From JADFAK01 sp047615865 (GTDB taxonomy: Bacteria > Bacteroidota > Bacteroidia > Flavobacteriales_D > Sanyastnellaceae): a stretch of 64,000 nt of DNA. The position numbers were made by a program, and so were the translations under genes. The DNA is taken from assembly GCA_047615865.1 (NCBI GenBank), contig JBLHIB010000001.1, forward strand, positions 62,001-126,000, in the 5' to 3' direction. The notes beneath the pieces were generated by a model. The model did not search any database, had not been told where the DNA came from, and saw nothing but the letters and a program-made list of their open reading frames with translations. Shown here piece by piece: positions 8,398-15,777 of this stretch; position 1 is the first letter of the stretch; every line of letters starts with the position of its first letter.

Positions 8398-11085
8398 ATG
8401 AAAAACGCTATAGTCCAACTTCTCTCATTATTATTCTTGACCGCAGGTACTCTTTCAGCACAGTACACCCCTTTTGGAACAGAGAGCTATCCCAGTTCTT
8501 CTATTGAAACTACGGATGACACCCCTGACCAAATATCAAGTAATAATGGTGTGTCCTACACACCTATGTCTTTCCCAAACGCTGTAAATTCAGTCCAATC
8601 TGGCGATTGGAATGCACCTGGCACATGGGATTGTGGCTGTATTCCAAATTTTCAGGATGACGTGAATATTTTGGCTGGGCACTTTATCACTCAAAATCTA
8701 GACGTTCAACTCGCTAATTTGGATATTAACGCAGGCGGTCAATTGACGGTCGGTTCAGGAGATTTGACTTTTGAGATAACTGGAGACTGGACTAATTCTG
8801 GTGAATTTATAGCGAGCGATGGCACAGTAACCTTCAATGGATCAGGTGACCAAAATATTTTTGGCCTCTGTACTTTTTACAATATGACATTGAACGGAAC
8901 CCAAAATGTTCAAATAATTTCAGATGTTCGAGTAGAACACGTGCTTAGTCTCACAGGATCAACACTTCAGACAAATGGTCGAATGACGCTGGCCTCGGAC
9001 GGAATGCAAACTGCTTCGCTTGATCGAGTTATTACGGGCGCTATAGCGGGAGCCATAACAGTCGAATACGTTGCTTCACCTGCGAATACGGGATGGCTTA
9101 CTCTTTCGGCACCTTTTACAGATGCTACTTTCGAAGAATGGAACGATGATTTTGTAACGACTGGATTTGAAGGTGCAGACTTCCCAGAGTATTCTTTTAT
9201 AAGTATTCAATATTACGATGAGGCGGGAGACGTTGAGTCATTTGCTGGTATCGCCAACTCTACAGATCCTTTCGAAACTGGTCGTGGCTATTATTTGTAT
9301 GCCAATGCCGGCAGTTACGGTATCGACATACAAGGACTTCCTCAAATTGGGGACGTCGATTTCCCCGTTAGCTTCACTCCAACGGGCAGTCTGTTGGATG
9401 ATGGATTAAATGTACTTGGTAATCCTTACCCTTGCGATATCAACTGGGAAGAAGAAAGCGCCTGGTCAAAAAACAACATCAATAGTGCGCTCTATGTCTG
9501 GGATGTAAGTCAACGCCAATTCAGGGTTTATATTCATGGCTTTGGGATCAATGGAGGTTCTCCAATAATTAAAAATGGAGAGGCTTTTTGGGTTCAATCG
9601 AATGCCGTAGATCCTGGGTTGAGTATTACAGAAAATGCAAAATCTCTAGACTGGACATCAACAACTAATACTAGCAATGATTTCCTGAGGATTGCAATGG
9701 AAGGGAACGGCACGACAGATGAATTAATCGTTGCTTTCGCCGAAGAATCAAGTGAAAGTTACAACCCAGCAGAAGATGCCTTTAAATTTTTCAGTGATGC
9801 TGATGTGCCCAATATCTGCACAAAGAGTGACGACGACATTATTCTAGCGGTAAATTGCATACCATTGGAGACAGGAAACAAAGATATTCCACTAGTTGTT
9901 CATTCTCCGAATGGAGGTGATTTCATCCTAAGCATTATCGATTTACCGGCTTTCAACTTAGATGCTTGTATGGTCATAGAGGACCTAATTAGCGGTGAAA
10001 TATGGGATCTTAACACTACGGAAACCATCGCATTTACAACAGATCCAGTGGAGGCAGAGGTGAGATTTATAATCCACATTGGATCGACCATTACCGTTAA
10101 TGAAACGAGTATTTCTTGCTATGGCTCGACCGATGGAGAAGTCATGGCCTTGGGAACAGGTGATGGACCGTGGGATTATATCGTCACCGATGTAAATGAA
10201 ATAGAAGTTGCATCAAGTATTGGCGCTTCAGCCGCAGAAGTATTTGAGAACCTTGGAAGCGGAACATACACCCTTTCCATATTGAATAATGATTTCTGTC
10301 CTTCTCTTTCACACAGCTTCGAAATTGCTGAACCGGACTCGTTGTTTATCGAATCTTACTCCGTTGCTTCAATTGATTGCGGTGAAGACAATACTGGTAG
10401 TATAACCATTCTGGCTGCTGGAGGAACCGGTGATTTAGACTACTTGTGGAGCACAAAGTCCACTGAACCTACAGTTTCAGGTTTAGCAGCTGGCGAACAT
10501 AGCGTGCTCATCATGGACTCCAGCGGATGTTCAATTGGTGCCAGCTTTGTTGTAGAGTCGGCTCCGACAGTGACCGCCCTTTTTAACGCCGACAACCAAG
10601 TGATTGACCTAATAAACGGGCAGGCAACTGTTGCATTCTCGAATTTATCTACAAACTCAACAGATCATGTCTGGGACTTTGGTGATGGCGATTTTAGCGC
10701 GGATAACAGTCCATTTCATACTTACACTGAGCCAGGAGTTTACATTGTTGAGTTGGAAGCTTCGAACGATCAATGTTCAGGAACATATCAAGTAGTAATT
10801 CAAGTCCAGGAAGTGATAATTTCGGTGGAAGAAACTGAGTTCACGAGCGGCGTAAGCCTATTCTATGTGAACGATCAGTTACAGATCCAGTTCGACTTCA
10901 ACAATGCATACAACGTTACGATAGAAGGATTCAATGCCTTGGGCCAAAGAATTATTGAGCCAATCACGGACACTTATTCAACAGAAAAGATTCAAATCGC
11001 ATTACAACACCGTGTCCCAGTAGGAATTATCACCATTTTCAACAATGATACTGGTGAAGCCAAATCGTATAAGATTATTCATTGA
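8398..11085 (+). CDS. Large secreted protein with SprB-like repeats and PKD domain, probable T9SS cargo
   Basis: 895 residues beginning with a signal peptide (MKNAIVQLLSLLFLTAGTLS, cleavage after SAQ). Residues about 60-170 (GDWNAPGTWDCGC, then a run of short beta repeats) look like the beta-helical region of Bacteroidota surface proteins. Two SprB-type repeats are recognisable near 560-720 (ISCYGSTDGEV and IDCGEDNTGSI ... GLAAGEHSVLIMDSSGC). A PKD domain follows (VWDFGDGDFSADNSPFHTYTEPG). The last 80 residues resemble a degenerate T9SS sorting domain ending SYKIIH. It is most likely exported by T9SS to the surface or medium; no enzyme motif is visible, so adhesion is a guess. Two hairpins and a strong terminator follow. 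Confidence 0.8.
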   Translation: MKNAIVQLLSLLFLTAGTLSAQYTPFGTESYPSSSIETTDDTPDQISSNNGVSYTPMSFPNAVNSVQSGDWNAPGTWDCGCIPNFQDDVNILAGHFITQNLDVQLANLDINAGGQLTVGSGDLTFEITGDWTNSGEFIASDGTVTFNGSGDQNIFGLCTFYNMTLNGTQNVQIISDVRVEHVLSLTGSTLQTNGRMTLASDGMQTASLDRVITGAIAGAITVEYVASPANTGWLTLSAPFTDATFEEWNDDFVTTGFEGADFPEYSFISIQYYDEAGDVESFAGIANSTDPFETGRGYYLYANAGSYGIDIQGLPQIGDVDFPVSFTPTGSLLDDGLNVLGNPYPCDINWEEESAWSKNNINSALYVWDVSQRQFRVYIHGFGINGGSPIIKNGEAFWVQSNAVDPGLSITENAKSLDWTSTTNTSNDFLRIAMEGNGTTDELIVAFAEESSESYNPAEDAFKFFSDADVPNICTKSDDDIILAVNCIPLETGNKDIPLVVHSPNGGDFILSIIDLPAFNLDACMVIEDLISGEIWDLNTTETIAFTTDPVEAEVRFIIHIGSTITVNETSISCYGSTDGEVMALGTGDGPWDYIVTDVNEIEVASSIGASAAEVFENLGSGTYTLSILNNDFCPSLSHSFEIAEPDSLFIESYSVASIDCGEDNTGSITILAAGGTGDLDYLWSTKSTEPTVSGLAAGEHSVLIMDSSGCSIGASFVVESAPTVTALFNADNQVIDLINGQATVAFSNLSTNSTDHVWDFGDGDFSADNSPFHTYTEPGVYIVELEASNDQCSGTYQVVIQVQEVIISVEETEFTSGVSLFYVNDQLQIQFDFNNAYNVTIEGFNALGQRIIEPITDTYSTEKIQIALQHRVPVGIITIFNNDTGEAKSYKIIH

Positions 11086-11086
11086 C

Positions 11087-11128
11087 ACTCAATATTTATT
11101 GAGTTTGACTTCGTGATTTAGTCACGAA
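11087..11128 (+). repeat. Two tandem short hairpins after the secreted-protein gene
   Basis: ACTCAAT (11087-11093) pairs with ATTGAGT (11098-11104), and TTCGTGA (11110-11116) pairs with TCACGAA (11122-11128), which is followed by an A-rich stretch. They lie directly after the stop codon and may protect the mRNA 3' end or aid termination. Confidence 0.5.
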
Positions 11129-11167
11129 TAAAAAATACTTAACCAGATACCATATATAAAAGGTAGT

Positions 11168-11204
11168 GGGGAGCACCAAAAGTATGGGTGCTCCCCATTT
11201 TTTT
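11168..11204 (+). terminator. Strong rho-independent terminator
   Basis: A perfect 10-base-pair stem, GGGGAGCACC (11168-11177) with GGTGCTCCCC (11187-11196), a nine-base loop, then ATTTTTTT. It ends the 8398-11085 transcript and isolates purQ. The stem is GC-rich against an AT-rich background. Confidence 0.9.
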
Positions 11205-11229
11205 GTGTGAAAGAAAGACTTGTAATTCA

Positions 11230-11237
11230 TAACTTTG
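11230..11237 (+). promoter_or_regulatory. Candidate -7 box (TAACTTTG) of purQ
   Basis: An exact match to TAnnTTTG, 19 bases before the purQ ATG and just downstream of the terminator, where a promoter is needed. The nearest TTTG upstream (11202-11205) leaves a 24-base spacer, slightly long. Confidence 0.5.
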
Positions 11238-11256
11238 TGGTCTAAAATCTGGTCTC

Positions 11257-11949
11257 ATGAAATTTGGAGTAGTAGTTTTTCCCGGAAGTAATTGCGATGA
11301 AGACATCGTTCACACATTAGAAAACATTCTGGGCCAAGAAGTTCAAAAGCTATGGCATAAGGATACTGACTTGAAAGGAAGCGATTTCGTGGTAATTCCG
11401 GGTGGGTTTTCTTATGGTGACTATTTGCGATCTGGCGCAATTGCTCGCTTTTCGCCAATTATGGATTCTGTAATAGCTCACGCAAATAAAGGGGGCTATG
11501 TAATGGGAATTTGCAACGGTTTTCAGATTCTTTGTGAGGCGCATCTTTTACCTGGTGCTCTCATGCATAACAAGAGTCGTAAGTTTATCTGCAAAAACAC
11601 CTTCATTACACCGCAGAGTCATTCGTGCATGATCTCATCAAATCTAGAATTTGGTCGAGGTTATGAAATCCCTATAGCACACGGAGAAGGAAATTTCTAT
11701 GCCAAAGAGGATACACTCAAGGCAATCAATGACAACGACCAAGTTATTTTCCGTTACTGCCAAGAAGATGGTCAAATATCAGATAACGTCAATCCAAACG
11801 GGTCAGTGCAAAATATAGCTGGTATTTGCAACTTAGGTAAGAATGTATTTGGCATGATGCCTCATCCTGAAAGGGCTTCTGACTACTTGTTGAACAACAC
11901 AGATGGCAAGGAAATATTTGAGGGAGCACTGGAGTTGATCAAGGCTTAG
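11257..11949 (+). CDS. purQ: Phosphoribosylformylglycinamidine synthase, glutaminase subunit
   Basis: A 230-residue class I glutamine amidotransferase that supplies ammonia to PurL for formylglycinamidine ribonucleotide synthesis in purine biosynthesis. Visible marks are the N-terminal VVVFPGSNCDED, nucleophile Cys86 in GICNGFQIL, and the catalytic His203/Glu205 pair in MMPHPERAS. The length is normal for a stand-alone PurQ, which implies the small-PurL/PurQ/PurS architecture rather than the fused enzyme, unless both coexist; purL and purS are not in the window. The gene stands alone between a terminator and dxs, with its own -7 box. Confidence 0.95.
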   Translation: MKFGVVVFPGSNCDEDIVHTLENILGQEVQKLWHKDTDLKGSDFVVIPGGFSYGDYLRSGAIARFSPIMDSVIAHANKGGYVMGICNGFQILCEAHLLPGALMHNKSRKFICKNTFITPQSHSCMISSNLEFGRGYEIPIAHGEGNFYAKEDTLKAINDNDQVIFRYCQEDGQISDNVNPNGSVQNIAGICNLGKNVFGMMPHPERASDYLLNNTDGKEIFEGALELIKA

Positions 11950-12097
11950 TATTCCCATTTGCGCTAGCTAAATCAATTTTTTCTAGCCCAATTTAGGAAA
12001 AACAGTCACGAATACTCACTAAGGCATATTTTGACACAATGCACACAACAAATGATCGTTAGGACATTGACGATATAACAGCAGAGCAATATTTTCC

Positions 12098-12105
12098 TAC
12101 ATTTG
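12098..12105 (+). promoter_or_regulatory. Candidate -7 box (TACATTTG) of dxs
   Basis: An exact TAnnTTTG match that ends only two bases before the ATG at 12108. If it is used, transcription would begin at or after that ATG and translation would more likely start at the ATG at 12135. No -33 TTG at the ideal distance was found (nearest TTG at 12067-12069, spacer 28). Confidence 0.4.
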
Positions 12106-12107
12106 TT

Positions 12108-14066
12108 ATGCTTAGCGAATCTCAATCCAAGACAATGAGCGAATACAAGGCTGGTCCCCATCTTTCACAAATAAATTTACCTGAAGATCTTCGATCCAAA
12201 TTTTCTGAGAACGACTTAGAAGCAATTTGTTCTGAATTGCGTCAATACATTGTTGACGTTGTCTCGGAAAAGGGAGGACATTTTGGAGCTAGTTTGGGAG
12301 TAGTAGAGCTCACCGTAGCTCTTCATTATGTATTCAACACACCTGAAGATCAGATTGTCTGGGATGTGGGTCATCAAGCATACGGACATAAGATTCTTAC
12401 TGGTCGAAGAGATCGTTTTGATACAAACCGAGTTTACAAAGGACTAAGTGGTTTTCCGAAACGTTCAGAAAGCGAATATGATACGTTTGGCGTAGGCCAT
12501 TCATCTACTTCTATTTCGGCATCACTAGGCATGGCCGTAGCGAATCGAATCAAGAAAAACGATCGTCACCATATTGCCGTAATTGGCGATGGAGCAATGA
12601 CCGCAGGTCTTGCATTCGAAGCCTTAAACCATGGTGGTGTTGAAGATACTAACATGATTGTCGTGCTGAACGACAACTGCATGAGCATTGATCCAAACGT
12701 AGGGGCATTAAAAGAATACCTCACGGACATTACGACTTCACATACTTACAATAAGGTTAAAGATGAAGTTTGGAATCTACTTGGTAAAATCAGCAAGTTC
12801 GGTCCTAATGCACAGGCTATTGCACAAAAAGTTGAAAATGGCGTAAAGGCAGCTTTGTTGCAACAAAGCAACTTATTCGAGTCACTGAACTTTCGCTACT
12901 TCGGTCCAATCGATGGCCATGACGTTGATTACTTGGTCAAGGTCTTGAACGATCTTAAAGATATCCCAGGGCCAAAACTTTTGCATTGTGTTACTACAAA
13001 GGGCAAAGGTTTTGCTCCTGCAGAGCGTGAGTCTGCCACAAAATGGCATGCACCCGGTTTATTTAACAAGGAGACAGGCGAGATCATTAAAGTGACACCA
13101 AAAAGTCCACAACCTCCCAAATTTCAGGATGTGTTTGGACACACAATTATTGAACTCGCTGAAAAAAACGAAAAAATTGTAGGAGTCACACCGGCTATGC
13201 CCACTGGTTGCTCTCTTAAATATATGATGGAGGCAATGCCCGATCGGGCTTTTGACGTAGGAATTGCTGAGCAACATGCAGTCACGTTTTCAGCAGGTAT
13301 GGCGACTCAAGGATTGGTGCCTTTTTGTAACATCTATTCGTCGTTCATGCAAAGAGCATACGACCAAGTAGTTCATGATGTTGCTATCCAGAATCTCAAT
13401 GTCGTATTCTGTTTGGATCGCGCTGGATTCGCAGGAGCCGATGGTCCAACTCACCACGGATCTTTCGACATTGCCTATATGCGAAGTATTCCAAACATGG
13501 TTGTGAGTTCACCAATGGATGAAAGTGAGCTTCGCAATCTCATGTATACAGCTCAGCTTCCAGATATGGGACCATTCAGCATTCGATACCCGCGAGGTAC
13601 TGGATCGCTTACGGAATGGAAAACACCTATGAAGAAAATTAAAGTTGGAACTGGTCGTCGAATTCGAACTGGTGATGATTTAGCGATATTGTCCATAGGC
13701 TCGATTGGTGTGGAAGCTACTAAAGCACTGGAAAAACTAGATGCAAAAGGGATTTCTGCTGCTCACTATGACATGCGTTTTGCGAAGCCTTTGGACGGAG
13801 TACTTCTTCATGAGATATTTGGGAAATTCGACCTTATCGTAACGCTAGAAGACGGTTGCATTCAAGGTGGAATGGGTAGTGCGATACTGGAATTCATGGC
13901 TGACAATGATTACAAAGCCGCTGTAAAGCGACTTGGAATACCGGATCAATTTATTGAGCACGGCACCCAGGCTGAATTGTATCATGAATGTGGATATGAT
14001 GCAGATGGAATAGTAGCTACTTGTCTAGAACTTGCCAGCGAGAGCCGTAAAAAGCTTGTTGGATAA
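12108..14066 (+). CDS. dxs: 1-deoxy-D-xylulose-5-phosphate synthase
   Basis: Up to 652 residues. A thiamine-diphosphate enzyme that condenses pyruvate with glyceraldehyde 3-phosphate, the first step of the MEP isoprenoid pathway. The N-terminal half has GGHFGASLGVVELTVALH, DVGHQAYGHKILTGRRD and the ThDP motif GDGAMTAG...NDNCMSI. The transketolase-like middle has DVGIAEQHAVTFSAGMA and DRAGFAGADGPTHHG, and the C-terminal domain follows. The first nine residues (to the next Met at 12135, MSEYKAG) are dispensable by comparison with the family, and a -7 box abutting the first ATG favours the second; I keep the longer form because neither start has a ribosome-binding signal. A DUF2480 gene follows after eight bases. 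Confidence 0.95.
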   Translation: MLSESQSKTMSEYKAGPHLSQINLPEDLRSKFSENDLEAICSELRQYIVDVVSEKGGHFGASLGVVELTVALHYVFNTPEDQIVWDVGHQAYGHKILTGRRDRFDTNRVYKGLSGFPKRSESEYDTFGVGHSSTSISASLGMAVANRIKKNDRHHIAVIGDGAMTAGLAFEALNHGGVEDTNMIVVLNDNCMSIDPNVGALKEYLTDITTSHTYNKVKDEVWNLLGKISKFGPNAQAIAQKVENGVKAALLQQSNLFESLNFRYFGPIDGHDVDYLVKVLNDLKDIPGPKLLHCVTTKGKGFAPAERESATKWHAPGLFNKETGEIIKVTPKSPQPPKFQDVFGHTIIELAEKNEKIVGVTPAMPTGCSLKYMMEAMPDRAFDVGIAEQHAVTFSAGMATQGLVPFCNIYSSFMQRAYDQVVHDVAIQNLNVVFCLDRAGFAGADGPTHHGSFDIAYMRSIPNMVVSSPMDESELRNLMYTAQLPDMGPFSIRYPRGTGSLTEWKTPMKKIKVGTGRRIRTGDDLAILSIGSIGVEATKALEKLDAKGISAAHYDMRFAKPLDGVLLHEIFGKFDLIVTLEDGCIQGGMGSAILEFMADNDYKAAVKRLGIPDQFIEHGTQAELYHECGYDADGIVATCLELASESRKKLVG

Positions 14067-14074
14067 CCTATCCT

Positions 14075-14593
14075 ATGTCTGAAATCATCAACAAAATCGA
14101 AAACAGTGGTTTGATCACTATAGACCTAGAGGCCTACAAGCCAAAAGGAACGATTGTCGTAATTGACATAAAAAACCAGTTGTGGCAGGGAATGATTTTG
14201 AAAGAGGAGCCTTTTCGCGCTTGGGTCAAAGAGACCGATTGGAGTCAATACCGAGATCAATTGGTGGGAGTATTTTGCTCTGAAGATGCCATTGTCCCTA
14301 TTTGGGCTTTTATGTTGATCGCCTCCAAATTAGAGGGTATCGCGGAAAATGTAACCCTAGGTTCCGAAAAACTCATTCTCGAAAAACACTTCCGAACTGC
14401 TATATCATCCCTTGATGTTCAACCTTTTACTGATTCCAAGATTATGATCAAGGGGTGTGGTAAGAATGTTCCTGATTCCGCTTACTTAGATTTCTTGGCT
14501 CTGGTGCAACCAGTAGCCGCAAGTATCATGTATGGAGAGCCCTGTGGAGCCGTTCCTGTCTGGAAAAAGCCACGTGCCAAACGTAGTTTGTAA
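14075..14593 (+). CDS. DUF2480 family protein
   Basis: A 172-residue soluble protein starting MSEIINKIENSGLITIDLE. The DWSQYRDQLVGVFCSEDAIVPIWAFMLIASKL segment and the C-terminal KGCGKNVPDSAY motif are typical of DUF2480, a family restricted to Bacteroidota; recognition is from memory. Two cysteines in 'KGCGK' and 'GEPCGAVPVWKKP' are conserved-looking, but no catalytic role is known. It follows dxs by eight bases and is probably in the same transcript. Function unknown. Confidence 0.8.
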   Translation: MSEIINKIENSGLITIDLEAYKPKGTIVVIDIKNQLWQGMILKEEPFRAWVKETDWSQYRDQLVGVFCSEDAIVPIWAFMLIASKLEGIAENVTLGSEKLILEKHFRTAISSLDVQPFTDSKIMIKGCGKNVPDSAYLDFLALVQPVAASIMYGEPCGAVPVWKKPRAKRSL

Positions 14594-14681
14594 GATTATT
14601 CCTACATAGTATTAAGAATTGGTCTTACTCAGTAAGATCAATGTGCTGATACCTTTGAGGAAAATAGTTTTATAGAAACTT

Positions 14682-14689
14682 GGAGGAGG
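14682..14689 (+). promoter_or_regulatory. Unusually strong Shine-Dalgarno-like sequence
   Basis: GGAGGAGG ends one base before the ATG at 14691, and its GGAGG core lies four bases upstream. Almost every other start in the window has no purine-rich ribosome-binding site, which makes this one stand out. Confidence 0.6.
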
Positions 14690-14690
14690 C

Positions 14691-15062
14691 ATGAGGACTA
14701 AGCTCTTATTAATCGATGACGAAGTGGTGACATTGAAAACCACCAAAATGCTGCTCGACATGCACGGTTACGATGTCGAAATTTCATTGACTATAAGCGA
14801 AGCCATCTCCGTATTGACCACCTCAGCAATAGATTTAATCCTACTTGATATATCTATGCCTACCATTGATGGTTTTGATTTTATAAAATTAATGGAATCA
14901 TTACGGATCAGAGTTCCCGTTATTTTTCTTTCAAATACAGACGATCCTTACACCCTTAAATTGGCAACTTCCGAGGGCGTCAAGCGCTGCGTAAAAAAGA
15001 ATGAAGAGTTCATGATTCTACCACAGATTATTGAAGAAGTACTATCTGAAAAAGAGAAATGA
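14691..15062 (+). CDS. Single-domain response regulator (CheY-like)
   Basis: A 123-residue receiver domain with no output domain. The acidic pocket is Asp9/Asp10, the phosphoacceptor is Asp53 in LILLDISMP, the switch Ser is in IFLSNT and a Lys-Lys pair follows in RCVKKNEEF. Its stop overlaps the start of the histidine kinase gene (ATGA, four bases), so the two are translationally coupled and presumably partners. With no effector domain it acts as a phosphate relay, phosphate sink or protein-binding regulator. Confidence 0.9.
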   Translation: MRTKLLLIDDEVVTLKTTKMLLDMHGYDVEISLTISEAISVLTTSAIDLILLDISMPTIDGFDFIKLMESLRIRVPVIFLSNTDDPYTLKLATSEGVKRCVKKNEEFMILPQIIEEVLSEKEK

Positions 15063-15772
15063 CAAACCCACACTTCACCCCCAAAATGCACACGAAAGCT
15101 TTAGATACACCTACAAATGAATTTGAAAGATTCGTTTACATTGTATCTCATGACTTAAACGAGCCGCTTAGAATGATGACGTCTTTCATGGATTTGATAG
15201 ACAAGAAACATGGAGATAGTTTGCCTGAAGAAGCGCAGACATACATTCGCTACTGCAAGGAAAACGCTGACAAAATGAAACTCATGATGCGCGCGCTTGT
15301 TGACTATTCAAGAGTTGGTCGAACCACTGAAGAAATCACTGAAATAGTTTTAGGGGATTTGATGGAAGATTTATTTGACATGTTCAGCGCCGACCTGAAA
15401 TTGAGCAATGCTTCTGTTGATTACAAAAACCTTCCCAATGCTCATGCTCAACCCAGCTTGATCATTGATCTTTTCAAAATCTTGTTTCAAAATGCCTTCG
15501 AAAATAAACGGTCAGATCACTTGCACATAAAAATCACTTCACAAACAGAAGGAGATTACCATGAGTTTTGTGTAGAAGACAATGGCAAAGGGATAAAATC
15601 TGTATATTTAGATAGCGTTTGCGAGATATTTCGCAAGGCCGATAAGAACACCCCAAATATTGGAGCAGGTCTGGCAGTTGCCAAGGCTATAGTTGAAAAA
15701 TTTGGTGGCCAATTACGGATTGATTCCATAGAAAATAAAGGAACAAAAGTCCACTTCACCTTACCAACTTAA
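15059..15772 (+). CDS. Soluble histidine kinase lacking a sensor domain
   Basis: 237 residues made only of the catalytic core. A HisKA dimerisation domain has phospho-acceptor His31 in YIVSHDLNEPLRMM. The HATPase domain follows, with an N-box-like FQNAFEN, a G1 box DNGKGI and a G2 box IGAGLAVAKAIV. There is no membrane segment, PAS or GAF domain, so any input must come through another protein, for example the upstream receiver or the downstream multi-domain kinase. It overlaps the upstream receiver gene by four bases and precedes the next gene by five. The ISHDL-type H-box is of the cyanophytochrome-kinase subclass. Confidence 0.9.
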   Translation: MTNPHFTPKMHTKALDTPTNEFERFVYIVSHDLNEPLRMMTSFMDLIDKKHGDSLPEEAQTYIRYCKENADKMKLMMRALVDYSRVGRTTEEITEIVLGDLMEDLFDMFSADLKLSNASVDYKNLPNAHAQPSLIIDLFKILFQNAFENKRSDHLHIKITSQTEGDYHEFCVEDNGKGIKSVYLDSVCEIFRKADKNTPNIGAGLAVAKAIVEKFGGQLRIDSIENKGTKVHFTLPT

Positions 15773-15777
15773 CCTGA

